Assembly (NCBI RefSeq): GCF_001700965.1
Contig: NZ_CP016756.1
Span: 1,550,001-1,614,000 of the forward strand
From: Stenotrophomonas nitritireducens
Lineage (GTDB): Bacteria > Pseudomonadota > Gammaproteobacteria > Xanthomonadales > Xanthomonadaceae
DNA: 64,000 nt
Direction: 5' to 3'
The position numbers and the translations under genes are program-made. Shown in pieces: positions 9,255 to 17,580 of the stretch (position 1 is its first letter; the number at the start of each line of letters is the position of its first letter). Under the pieces are notes generated by a model. It saw nothing but the letters and a program-made list of their open reading frames with translations. It had not been told where the DNA came from and did not search any database.

Positions 9255-11354
9255 TCACTTCTTGCTCAGCTGCTCCCACAGGAAGCTGTACGCCAGCGCC
9301 GACATATGCGCGGCCTGCGCATTGTTTGCCGCACCACCGTGCCCGCCTTCGATGTTCTCGTAGTAGGTCACGTCCTTGCCTGCGTCGATCATCTTGGCCG
9401 CCATCTTGCGGGCGTGGCCCGGGTGGACGCGGTCATCGCGGGTGGAGGTGGTGAACAGCACCGGCGGGTAATTCTTGGCCGGGTCGAACAGGTGGTATGG
9501 CGAGAAGGTCTTGATGAATTCCCAATCGGCCGTGTCCGGGTTGCCGTACTCGGCCATCCACGAGGCACCGGCCAGCAGATGGCTGTAGCGCTTCATGTCC
9601 AGCAGCGGAACCTGCACCACCACCGCACCAAACAGCTCCGGGTACTGGGTCAGCATGTTGCCGGTCAGCAGACCGCCATTGCTGCCACCCTGCACGCCCA
9701 GGTGCTTGGCCGAGGTGATGTTGCGGCTGACCAGATCCTGCGCCACCGCGGCCATGTCCTCATACGCCTTGTGGCGGTTCTGCTTCAACGCCGCCTGGTG
9801 CCAGCGCGGGCCGTACTCGCCACCGCCACGGATATTGGCCACGACATACACGCCGCCCTTGTCCAGCCAGGCGCGGCCCATGCCGCCGGAATAATTCGGG
9901 GTCAGCGAGATCTCAAAGCCACCGTAGCCGTACAGCAGGGTCGGGTTGGAACCGTCCAGTTTCATGGCCTTGTCGTGCACCACGAAGTACGGCACGCGGG
10001 TGCCATCCTTGCTGGTGGCAAAGTGCTGCTCGATCACCTTGTCGCTGGCATCGAAGAACGCCGGCATGGTCTTGAGCACTTCCGGCTGCCTGCCGATTTC
10101 GGCCAAGGCCAGCGTGGTCGGGGTCAGGTAGTCGGTGACGGTCATCCACACCGCGTCGCTTTCGTCCGGGTCCACCGCGCCAACGCCAATCGTGCCGAAC
10201 GCCGGTGCACCGGTGAAGTCGCTGGAAACCCAGCCATCCTTGCCGTGGGTCAGCACTTTCAGGCGATTCTTGACGTCGTCCAGCACGTTCAACACCACGT
10301 GCGACTTGGTCCAGGTGACGCCGGCCAGCGAGGTGGTCTCGGTCGGCGCGAACAGCACGTCGAACTCGCGCTTGCCGGCCATGAAGTCATCAAACCTGGT
10401 CGCCAGCAGCGAACCGGCGGCGTAGGTTTTGCCACCCACGGTCCACGGCTCACGCAGTTCCAGGGTCAACCATTCGCGGCGCACGCCCTTCTCGGCCGAA
10501 TTGGGCGCGTCGACCTTGGTCAACTTGCCATCGGCGCCGATCACGAACAGCTCGTTGTTGTAGAAGGCAATGGTGCGGCTGACGAAGTTGCGCTCGAAGC
10601 CCGGCGTGTCGTCGTGCATCGCCGCGATGTACATGTCTTCCGGCTTGCCTTCATACACCGGGGTAGCGGCGGTGATCGGGGTGCCGCGCTGCCAGCGCTT
10701 GACCACGCGCGGGTAACCGGAAGTGGTCATCGAGCCCGGGCCGAAGTCGGTGAAGACGAACACGTTGTCCTGGTCGATCCAGCCCAGGCCGCCCTTGGCC
10801 TCGGCACGGAAGAAGCCGTCCTTGATCCAATCCTTCTTGGAGACGTCGAACTCGCGGGTGACATCGGCGTCAGCGCCGCCGCGCGACAGCGCGATCAGGC
10901 AGCGGTTGTATTCCGGGCGCAGGCAGTTGGCGCCATGCCATACCCAGTTCTCACCCTCGGCCTTGTTCAGCGCGTCCAGGTCCAGCACGGTTTCCCACAG
11001 CGGCTCGGCCTTGCGGTATTCCACCAGCGTGGTACGGCGCCACACGCCGCGCTCGTGCTGCTTGTCCTTCCAGAAGTTGTAGTAGTAGTCGCCAATCTTC
11101 TCCACGCCCGGGATCTTGGCGTCCGAATCCAGCACCTCGCGGATGCCGGCCTCCATCGCCTTGAACTGCGGGGTCACGGCCAGGCGGCCTTCGGACTTGG
11201 CGTTCTGCTCCTTCACCCAGCCCAGCTGTTTGTCGCCTGTGACGTCTTCCAGCCAGGCGTACTTGTCCTGGGAATCGTCAGCGGCCATGGCGGCCCCGGC
11301 CAGGCCGGAAGAAAGCAGACCCGCCACAAGGCAGGCGGAGGTGAGTCGAGACAT
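9255..11354 (-). CDS. Exported prolyl oligopeptidase, S9A family
   Basis: This 699-residue protein has a signal peptide (residues 1-24, ending LAGAAMA), so it is likely periplasmic or secreted. The C-terminal hydrolase domain shows S558 (QGGSNGGLL), D641 (STRDDRVHPGH) and H672 (EGGHGG), the order and spacing of prolyl oligopeptidase. An N-terminal propeller domain fills about residues 90-430. Such enzymes cleave peptides of up to about 30 residues after proline. It is a paralogue of the peptidase at 5300-7408 but closer to true prolyl endopeptidase. Together with the M3 oligopeptidase at 13536 it points to active peptide breakdown. The terminator at 9137-9170 ends the gene. Confidence 0.93.
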   Translation of the reverse strand: MSRLTSACLVAGLLSSGLAGAAMAADDSQDKYAWLEDVTGDKQLGWVKEQNAKSEGRLAVTPQFKAMEAGIREVLDSDAKIPGVEKIGDYYYNFWKDKQHERGVWRRTTLVEYRKAEPLWETVLDLDALNKAEGENWVWHGANCLRPEYNRCLIALSRGGADADVTREFDVSKKDWIKDGFFRAEAKGGLGWIDQDNVFVFTDFGPGSMTTSGYPRVVKRWQRGTPITAATPVYEGKPEDMYIAAMHDDTPGFERNFVSRTIAFYNNELFVIGADGKLTKVDAPNSAEKGVRREWLTLELREPWTVGGKTYAAGSLLATRFDDFMAGKREFDVLFAPTETTSLAGVTWTKSHVVLNVLDDVKNRLKVLTHGKDGWVSSDFTGAPAFGTIGVGAVDPDESDAVWMTVTDYLTPTTLALAEIGRQPEVLKTMPAFFDASDKVIEQHFATSKDGTRVPYFVVHDKAMKLDGSNPTLLYGYGGFEISLTPNYSGGMGRAWLDKGGVYVVANIRGGGEYGPRWHQAALKQNRHKAYEDMAAVAQDLVSRNITSAKHLGVQGGSNGGLLTGNMLTQYPELFGAVVVQVPLLDMKRYSHLLAGASWMAEYGNPDTADWEFIKTFSPYHLFDPAKNYPPVLFTTSTRDDRVHPGHARKMAAKMIDAGKDVTYYENIEGGHGGAANNAQAAHMSALAYSFLWEQLSKK

Positions 11355-11422
11355 GTTGGCTCCATGCGGTCATAAGCCGCGAACGCTAGCACAGGCCCTG
11401 CCCCGCCCCCACGTGTCGAAGG

Positions 11423-11740
11423 TCAGGCCGCCTGTGGCAGGCGACGCCGCGCCGGGCGGCGGCCACGGGTGGCCTGCGGGCCGCGCCGGCGCGGTTTGGC
11501 GTGGCGGTTCCGCCAAGCTGCCGGTAGGCGAAAGCGGTACAGCGCCCACCACGCGCTCAGCGGCATGCCCACCAGCCACAGCGGCAGCCAGCCTATCCAT
11601 TGGCTGTGGCCGCGTGCCGCCGGCCACACCAGCACCAGCGCCAGCCCGGCCAGTGCGGCCTGCCTGACGCAGCGCAGCACCTGCGGATCGGGCGCTTCGT
11701 GCAAGTTAAGACGGGATGACGATGCGAGCGGCTTGGTCAT
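11423..11740 (-). CDS. Small membrane protein of unknown function
   Basis: This protein has 105 residues. Two hydrophobic segments (about residues 28-42 and 49-68, containing WIGWLPLWLVGMPLSAWWAL) are separated by a short loop. A very basic tail follows (AKPRRRGPQATRGRRPARRR), so it is probably an inner-membrane hairpin with a cytoplasmic, possibly nucleic-acid-binding, tail. The start at 11740 gives a plausible amphipathic N-terminus. It lies divergent from the lipocalin gene at 11877. I do not recognise a family and cannot infer a function. Confidence 0.65.
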   Translation of the reverse strand: MTKPLASSSRLNLHEAPDPQVLRCVRQAALAGLALVLVWPAARGHSQWIGWLPLWLVGMPLSAWWALYRFRLPAAWRNRHAKPRRRGPQATRGRRPARRRLPQAA

Positions 11741-11876
11741 GACGTTCTCCGGCAACATGGCTGTGTTGGAGTGCATCCTCGGTGGCCGCCATCTCACAGA
11801 CTGCGACCTGCCATTGACGCGCCCATCGCTGCCCGTCGAACATGCTGCCCTGACCTTCACTGGTGCCCTGCCCGTA

Positions 11877-12476
11877 ATGCGACCAATTCCCGTCTTCCTG
11901 TCCGCCGTGTTGTTGAGTGTTGCCCTGCCGCTGCTCCCGGCCCACGCGCAGGAGGCCGCCCCGTCGGCAACGACGGTGGAGGGAATTGCCGAAGGACCGA
12001 TCGACCTGCAGCGCTTCATGGGCCGCTGGTACGTGATCGGCCGGGTGCCGAATTTCGTCGAGCGCGGCCACGTGGCCAGCGTCAACACCTATACTTTGCG
12101 CGACGACGACAAGGTTTCCATCCGCTACCAGTTCCGCGAAGGCTTTGCCGAGCCGGAAGAGGAAATCGAAATCCGCGCCAAGGTCGACGAAGACAGTGGC
12201 AACCGCCGCTGGCGTACCTGGTTCTATCGGATTGTGCCGACCCACACCCGCATCCTGGAAGTAGCCCCGGATTATTCCTGGGCGCTGATTGGCTACCCGG
12301 GCCGCGAGATGGCGTGGATCTTCGCCCGCGAGCCGGACATGGACAACGCCACCTACCGCCAGCTGGCCACCCGACTGCGCGACAAGTACGACGTCAACAC
12401 CGACAAGCTCAAGCGCGTGCCGCAGCACCCACAGCAGGTGGACAAGCTCGGCTTTGAAGTGCCGAACAAGAAGTAA
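11877..12476 (+). CDS. Lipocalin family protein (Blc-like)
   Basis: This 199-residue protein has a signal peptide (cleavage near residue 24, PAHA/QEA) and the lipocalin fold signature GxW in FMGRWYVIGRVPN (G49, W51). YSWALIGYPGREMAWIFAREP corresponds to the conserved strand near the C-terminus of bacterial Blc proteins. Unlike E. coli Blc there is no lipobox cysteine, so it is probably soluble in the periplasm and binds a hydrophobic ligand such as a fatty acid or lysophospholipid. The start is the ATG at 11877; the open frame upstream overlaps the divergent small membrane-protein gene. It appears monocistronic. Confidence 0.88.
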   Translation: MRPIPVFLSAVLLSVALPLLPAHAQEAAPSATTVEGIAEGPIDLQRFMGRWYVIGRVPNFVERGHVASVNTYTLRDDDKVSIRYQFREGFAEPEEEIEIRAKVDEDSGNRRWRTWFYRIVPTHTRILEVAPDYSWALIGYPGREMAWIFAREPDMDNATYRQLATRLRDKYDVNTDKLKRVPQHPQQVDKLGFEVPNKK

Positions 12477-13109
12477 AAGGCTACTCAGGTAGTGCCGAGC
12501 CATGCTCGGCAGGGGCTTTACCAGCGACACGTCGGCTATGCAATCTGCAGGAGCGGCGTAAGCCGCGAAGCCGATGTTCCAGCAGCCGGCGAACAGCCAA
12601 CCCCTCCCCAGCCCTCCCCTACGCCTGCGGCGCAAGGGAGGGAGCGTAGTGCCGAGCCATGCTCGGCAGGGGGCTTTCCCAGCGCCCCCTCAGTCTTTTG
12701 ATATGTGGGAGCGGCATAAGCCGCGAAGCTGGCGAAAAACGACGCCTACACAGCCTAAAACCAGAGCCTCCCCCCATCCGCCCTGCGGGCACCTTCCCCC
12801 GCAAGCGGGAGAAGGGACAAGGTTTGCCGCAATCCCACGGTTTTCTGCAATCTCAAGGCTCGTTGCAATCTCAAGATTCGCTGCAGTCTCAGCGCACAGG
12901 TAACGCGACTGTCGAGCATCGCCCGGCACTAGGCCCCCCTTGCGCCGAAGGCGTAGGGGAGGGCTGGCTGTTCGCTGCCTGCTGGAACGCCGGCTTCGCG
13001 GCTGATGCCGCTCCTACAGATTCCATAACCGATGCGGTGCTGGGAGAGCCTCTGCCGAGCATGCCTCGGCACTACAGCTGCGGGCTATCTGCCAGGCTAC
13101 AACTGCGGG
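12477..13109. repeat. Gene-free gap packed with REP elements of three families
   Basis: No gene is supported here. GTAG-headed palindromes (GTAGTGCCGAGC followed by its complement) occur at 12489-12511, 12646-12668 and, inverted, 13053-13075. A second family (G-N-AGGAGCGGC...GCCGCGAAGC) is at 12547-12571, 12705-12729 and, inverted, 12993-13017. A third (CCCTCCCCT...GCGCAAGGGAGGG) is at about 12600-12645 and 12936-12966. Between 12820 and 12900 lies a short tandem repeat of about 17 bases with the core GCAATCTCAAG, four degenerate copies. The first two families look like the SMAG/REP elements known from Stenotrophomonas maltophilia. Confidence 0.85.
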
Positions 13110-13487
13110 CTATCCGCCCGGCTTGGCGGTCTCTATCACCACGCCCATCTGCTTGCCGGCCTCGGCCAGCCTGACCTTCTTGCCGTCGCTGCGGGCGATC
13201 AGATAGTCAGCCGATACCCAACCGCTCTTGCCGTCGGCGCGCACGTTGCACCACTGCAGGTCGGCCAGGCAGCGCTGCACTTCCACGGTGGTCCCCACAG
13301 GCAGCACCGCCAAGCGCTCGGCACGCTGGTCGGGGGCGCTGCGCAGGTTCAAGCCGTTGCTGACCTGGGCGGCGGGCTCATTGATGTGCGGTTGGAACCA
13401 CAACACCGCGCCGATGATGGCCGCGCAGGCTGCGACGCGGGTGATTAGCCGGGGCATGTCGTCAAGGTCGGAGAATGCGTAGCGCAA
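13110..13487 (-). CDS. Bacterial SH3-domain protein with an N-terminal membrane anchor
   Basis: This protein has 125 residues. An N-terminal hydrophobic segment (VAACAAIIGAVLWF) is either a signal peptide or an anchor. An SH3b domain follows (GLNLRSAPDQRAERLAVLPVGTTVEVQ ... CNVRADGKSGWVSADYLI), the type that often binds peptidoglycan. I use a TTG start at 13487 because GAGGA lies 8 bases upstream. The ATG at 13457, which would shorten it by ten residues, lacks a visible ribosome-binding site. It lies just downstream of the M3 peptidase gene on the same strand. The exact role is unknown; a cell-wall-associated function is likely. Confidence 0.78.
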   Translation of the reverse strand: MRYAFSDLDDMPRLITRVAACAAIIGAVLWFQPHINEPAAQVSNGLNLRSAPDQRAERLAVLPVGTTVEVQRCLADLQWCNVRADGKSGWVSADYLIARSDGKKVRLAEAGKQMGVVIETAKPGG

Positions 13488-13535
13488 GCTTGATCCTCAT
13501 CGCCCCGGCTGACCAGCCCCGGCCGTGGCCGGTGT

Positions 13536-15566
13536 TCAGGCAGCCATGCCGTTGTGCCGCAACAAGGCGTCAATCTGCGGTTCACGCCCACGGAAGGCGC
13601 GGAAGTTCTCAGCCGCGCTGCGACTGCCGCCGCGCGACAACACCTCTTCACGGAAACGGGCGCCGGTCTCGGCCACCGCGTCCGGCGCTTCCTCGAAGGC
13701 GGCGTAGGCGTCGGCACTGAGCACTTCGGCCCACTTGTAGCTGTAGTAACCGGCTGCATAGCCGCCGGCAAAGATGTGGCTGAACTGGTTGGCAAAGCGG
13801 TTCCAGGCCGGCGGGATGTTCACCGCCACCTCGTCACGCACGCGCTCCAGCAGTTGCAGCACGCTATCCTGTTCAGGCTGGTACTGGCTGTGCAGCAGCA
13901 TGTCGAACAGGCCGAACTCCAGCTGGCGCACGGTGAACATGCCGCTCTGGAAGTTCTTGGCCGCCAGCATCTTGTCGAACAGTTCACGCGGCAACGGCGC
14001 GCCGGTGTCCACATGTGCGGTCATCGCCTGCACCTGTTCCCACTCCCAGCAGAAGTTCTCCATGAACTGGCTTGGCAGCTCCACTGCATCCCATTCCACG
14101 CCGTTGATGCCGGCAACCGCGAGTTCGCCAATGCGGGTCAACAACTGGTGCAGCCCGTGCCCCATTTCATGGAAGACGGTGGTGACTTCGTCATGGCTGA
14201 AGGTGGCCGGCTTGCCATCAGCGCCACGGCCGAAATTGCAGACCAGGTAGACCAGCGGCGTCTGCACACCGGCAGCGGTGACACGGCGGTTGCGGCAATC
14301 GTCCATCCACGCACCGCCGCGCTTGCCTTCGCGCGCGTACAGGTCCATGTAGAACTGGCCCACCAGCGCACCATCGGCGCCCACGAGGCGATAGAAGCGC
14401 ACGTCTTCGTGCCAGACCGGCGCGCTGTCCTGCTCGACCTTGAGGCCGTACAGGCGCTCGATCACGCCGAACAGGCCAGCCAGCACCTTGGGCTCAGTGA
14501 AGTACTGCTTCACTTCCTGCTCGGAATAGCTGTAACGCGCCTGCTTGAGCTTCTCGGCCACATAGGCCAGGTCCCAGGCCTGCAGCGCGTCCATGCCCAG
14601 TTCGTCATGGGCGAAGGCTTCCAGCTCGGCGCGGTCGCGCTGCGCATAGGGCTTGGCGCGTGCGGCCAGATCACGCAGGAAGCCCACCACCTGCGGCGCA
14701 TCGCTGGCCATCTTGGTGGCGATGGAATACTCGGCGTAGTTGTCGAAGCCCAGCAATGCGGCCAATTCGGCGCGCACCGCGAGGATGCGATCGATATTGC
14801 CGGTGTTGTCCAGCGCAGGCTCGCCGAACTCCGAAGCGCGCACGGCATGGGCGCGATACAGCTGCTCGCGCAGCGCGCGGTTGTCGGCGTAGGTCTGCAC
14901 CGGCAGGTAGCACGGCATCTGCAGGGTCAATTTGTAACCCTCGCGGCCATCCTTCTGCGCGGCGGCGCGGGCAGTGGCAATCACATCATCCGGCAGGCCC
15001 CGCAGCTCATCGGCTCCCTCCACGTACAGGGCAAAGGCATCCCCGGCATCGAGTACGTTCTGCGAGAACCGGGCCTGCAGCCCGGACAGTTCTTCCTGCA
15101 GTTCGGCAAACCGCGCCTTGCCGGCATCATCGAGTTCGGCACCACCCAGGCGGAAATCGCGCAATGCGTTTTCCAGCGCCTTGCGCTGTGCGTCGTCGTA
15201 GCTGGCGGCTTCCGTTGCGGCGGCCAAGGCCTTGTATTGCGCGTACAGCGCCGGGTTCTGCGCAACGGAACTGCCGAACCGGCTTATCCGGGCAAGGTTG
15301 GCGTTGTAGGCCTCGCGCAGTTCGGGGGTGTTGACCACAGCCTGCAGGTGCGACACCTGGCCCCAGGCCCGGTACAGCCGCTCGGTAGCGTCATCCAGCG
15401 GCACCACGAATGCCTCCCAGCTCACCGGCGCCACGGTTTCGGCGGCCTTCACCGCGGCTTCGGCCTCGGCCAGCAGCACATCGATGGCCGGGGTGACGTG
15501 TTCGGCGCGGATCGCGTCGAAACGCGGCAGGCCGGAGAAATCGAGCAGGGGATTGGGGGTATTCAC
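13536..15566 (-). CDS. prlC: Oligopeptidase A, M3 family zinc metallopeptidase
   Basis: The 676 residues match the length of bacterial oligopeptidase A. The zinc site HEMGH is at residues 466-470 (TTVFHEMGHGLHQ), with the third ligand expected in the following GVEWDAVELPSQFMENFCW region. There is no signal peptide, so the enzyme is cytosolic, where this family degrades oligopeptides and cleaved signal peptides. The start MNTPNPLLDFSGLPRFDAI fits homologues. It is followed 48 bases later by the SH3-domain gene and preceded by the cysteine-synthase-like gene on the same strand, without obvious coupling. Confidence 0.96.
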   Translation of the reverse strand: MNTPNPLLDFSGLPRFDAIRAEHVTPAIDVLLAEAEAAVKAAETVAPVSWEAFVVPLDDATERLYRAWGQVSHLQAVVNTPELREAYNANLARISRFGSSVAQNPALYAQYKALAAATEAASYDDAQRKALENALRDFRLGGAELDDAGKARFAELQEELSGLQARFSQNVLDAGDAFALYVEGADELRGLPDDVIATARAAAQKDGREGYKLTLQMPCYLPVQTYADNRALREQLYRAHAVRASEFGEPALDNTGNIDRILAVRAELAALLGFDNYAEYSIATKMASDAPQVVGFLRDLAARAKPYAQRDRAELEAFAHDELGMDALQAWDLAYVAEKLKQARYSYSEQEVKQYFTEPKVLAGLFGVIERLYGLKVEQDSAPVWHEDVRFYRLVGADGALVGQFYMDLYAREGKRGGAWMDDCRNRRVTAAGVQTPLVYLVCNFGRGADGKPATFSHDEVTTVFHEMGHGLHQLLTRIGELAVAGINGVEWDAVELPSQFMENFCWEWEQVQAMTAHVDTGAPLPRELFDKMLAAKNFQSGMFTVRQLEFGLFDMLLHSQYQPEQDSVLQLLERVRDEVAVNIPPAWNRFANQFSHIFAGGYAAGYYSYKWAEVLSADAYAAFEEAPDAVAETGARFREEVLSRGGSRSAAENFRAFRGREPQIDALLRHNGMAA

Positions 15567-15600
15567 GGCATTCCTTCAAACAGGTCCGGCTACGCCGGTA

Positions 15601-16722
15601 TCAACCTTGATATGGCGACGCTTCCAGCCAGGCACAAGGCAGGTCCGGCATGCCCTGCCCGGCCACGGCGGTGGCCACCACCGCATCGGCGCTGGCTACC
15701 TCGATGCCCTGCCGGGTGTACCAGTCCGGGTTGTAATAGCTGTGCGCGTAGCGCTCGCCGGCGTCGCACAGGATGCTGACGATGGAGCCATCACGCCCGG
15801 TCTGGCGCATCTGCTGGGCGGCGTACAGCACGCCCATGAAATTGGTGCCGGTGGAGCCGCCAACGCGACGCCCCAAGGTGGCGCTGACATGACGCATCGC
15901 CGCCAGGCTCAGCGCATCACTCACCTTGACCATCGCATCCACGCAGGTGGGGATGAAGCTGCGCTCGACGCGCGGGCGACCGATGCCTTCCACGCGCGAG
16001 CCGCCTTCGCAGGTCATCGTTCGCCAATCGCGGCCTTCCAACGCGGCGCAGTAGCCGTCATAGAAGACCGACACTTCCGGATCGGCGCAGAGGATGCGGG
16101 TATCGTGCCGGCGATAGCTGACGTAGCGGCCCAAGGTTGCGGCGGTGCCGCCGGTACCGGGGCTGCAGACGATCCATTCCGGCACTGGATGCGGCTCTTC
16201 GGCCATCTGCTTGAAGATGGACTCGGCGATGTTGTTGTTGGCACGCCAGTCGGTGGCGCGCTCGGCGTAGGTGAACTGGTCCATGAAGTGGCCGCCGGTT
16301 TCGCGCGCCAACCGCTCGGATTCGCAGTTCAGGTCACAGGCGCGCTGCACAAGATGGCAGCGGCCGCCATGGAACTCGATGGCGGCGATTTTTTCCGGCG
16401 AGGTCGTAGCGGGAATCACCGCGATGAACGGCAGGCCCAGCAGCCGCGCGAAATAGGCCTCGGACACAGCGGTGGAACCGCTGGAGGCCTCGATCACCGG
16501 GCGGCCCTCGCGCAGCCAACCATTGGCCAGCGCATACAGAAACAGGGAACGCGCCAGACGGTGCTTGAGGCTGCCGGTCGGATGGCTGGATTCATCCTTC
16601 AGATACACGTCGATGCCGGGGAAACCGGGCAGATCGACGGGAATCAGATGGGTATCAGCCGAACGGTTGTAGTCGGCTTCAATCTTGTGGATGGCCGCCG
16701 CCACCCAAGCACGCTGGGACAT
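15601..16722 (-). CDS. PLP-dependent cysteine synthase / cystathionine beta-synthase-like enzyme
   Basis: This 373-residue fold-type II PLP enzyme has the cofactor lysine in [12 protein letters not shown] and the substrate loop [19 protein letters not shown]. The phosphate-binding loop is [14 protein letters not shown]. These identify the cysteine synthase / cystathionine beta-synthase family. It lacks the C-terminal CBS pair and differs from CysK/CysM in several loops, resembling the PLP-dependent cysteine synthase family proteins of Xanthomonadaceae, so the reaction (beta-replacement on serine or O-acetylserine) is inferred. The ATG at 16722 is preferred; upstream codons in the same frame run into the REPIN at 16825-16958. 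Confidence 0.88.
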   Translation of the reverse strand: MSQRAWVAAAIHKIEADYNRSADTHLIPVDLPGFPGIDVYLKDESSHPTGSLKHRLARSLFLYALANGWLREGRPVIEASSGSTAVSEAYFARLLGLPFIAVIPATTSPEKIAAIEFHGGRCHLVQRACDLNCESERLARETGGHFMDQFTYAERATDWRANNNIAESIFKQMAEEPHPVPEWIVCSPGTGGTAATLGRYVSYRRHDTRILCADPEVSVFYDGYCAALEGRDWRTMTCEGGSRVEGIGRPRVERSFIPTCVDAMVKVSDALSLAAMRHVSATLGRRVGGSTGTNFMGVLYAAQQMRQTGRDGSIVSILCDAGERYAHSYYNPDWYTRQGIEVASADAVVATAVAGQGMPDLPCAWLEASPYQG

Positions 16723-16824
16723 GGATCGCCACTTCAATTGAGGGTGAAAGCTGGAGGGGATTCTACTTGCTTGGCTTGCCGGGGGATTGGCAATAGCTAC
16801 TGCCAGAGCCAGAGCCAGCGCCTT

Positions 16825-16958
16825 ACCCCTCCCCAGCCCTCCCCTGCGCCTGCGGCGCAAGGGAGGGGGCGATTGCGGCCTCCCCGATAAGTTGGCCGAC
16901 GCCGGCGCTTCTGCCTCCTCCCTTGCGCCGCAGGCGCAGGGGAGGATTGAGGAGGGGT
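16825..16958. repeat. REPIN-like pair of inverted REP units with hexamer flanks
   Basis: The left unit at 16825-16867 (CCCTCCCC...GCGCAAGGGAGGG) and the right unit at 16917-16958 are near-perfect reverse complements separated by about 49 bases. Outside the left arm is a short GCCAGA tract; outside the right arm is TTTGGCTTTG. The architecture is the same as at 8789-8931. It fills most of the gap between the cysteine-synthase-like gene and copL; the remaining bases to 17057 probably hold the copL promoter, which I could not identify. Confidence 0.8.
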
Positions 16959-17057
16959 GCTTTGGCTTTGAAAACAGAAACAGAACCCGCTCCACCCACG
17001 CCCGCCTGCATACCCGCTTTCCCGGATCATTCAGCCCAGCCCCTGCTCAGGAATGTT

Positions 17058-17126
17058 ATGGTTCAGCCTCGCTTCCAACCGCAAAGCCCGTGCCGCGCAT
17101 CCTGTTGCCCCTGTTGCTGTGCCTGA
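17058..17126 (+). CDS. Possible 22-codon cysteine-rich leader peptide overlapping the start of copL
   Basis: An ATG at 17058 is preceded at good spacing by AGGA (CAGGAATGTT). It opens a 22-residue frame whose C-terminal half reads CRASCCPCCCA before a TGA at 17124. The frame overlaps the first 12 codons of copL in another phase. copL itself has only a GTG start with no clear ribosome-binding site, so a leader that couples or modulates its translation is conceivable. This is an inference from position and composition; the frame could be chance. Confidence 0.3.
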   Translation: MVQPRFQPQSPCRASCCPCCCA

Positions 17127-17461
17127 CCCTGATCGCTGGTGCGGTCGGTTCGGTGTGGTCTGCGACGGCGATGGCCATGCCGATGCAGGCGATGGCGATG
17201 ACGATGGAAGCCGGCGACAGTGCACACGACTGCTGCCACCAGGAAGAACCCAACCTGCAATGCGAGGCCGGCGACGCCGACAAGGCGCCTTCGCCCTGCG
17301 GCAGCGGCGACCACTGCGACTGCAAACAGCATTGCAACATGCTGCCCAGCGTTGCGATGACGCGGCTTGCACCCATGCACCATGCCTTGGCACCGTTCCC
17401 GGAACTACCGTCCCGCGACGACGTGGCCCCCGGCCAGCTCAACCGCCCTCCCATCGCCTGA
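17090..17461 (+). CDS. copL: CopL-family metal-binding regulatory protein
   Basis: This 123-residue protein has a signal-like N-terminus (PRILLPLLLCLTLIAGAVG), a Met-rich stretch (MAMPMQAMAMTM), and a Cys/His cluster (HDCCHQEEPNLQC, then CGSGDHCDCKQHCNM). It ends in RPPIA. In Xanthomonas, CopL directly precedes copAB and is needed for their copper-inducible expression; here it lies 119 bases upstream of copA. No ATG is available in this frame near the start, so I use the GTG at 17090, which lacks a strong ribosome-binding site. A short frame at 17058 overlaps it. A second CopL-like gene is at 27127-27564. Confidence 0.82.
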   Translation: MPRILLPLLLCLTLIAGAVGSVWSATAMAMPMQAMAMTMEAGDSAHDCCHQEEPNLQCEAGDADKAPSPCGSGDHCDCKQHCNMLPSVAMTRLAPMHHALAPFPELPSRDDVAPGQLNRPPIA

Positions 17462-17580
17462 CCCCGGCGCCTATGCGCCCTGCAGATACCTGTGCCACGG
17501 ACTTTGCCTTGGCGCATCCTTGATCTGTTCAGGACATGCAGCACCGCATCATGATGCGGCTGCATGACCGGGAGTTACCC

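Noticed and set aside
11469..11876. A longer lipocalin with a 136-residue N-terminal extension
   Set aside because: The extension overlaps the divergent small membrane-protein gene, whereas the ATG at 11877 gives a proper signal peptide.
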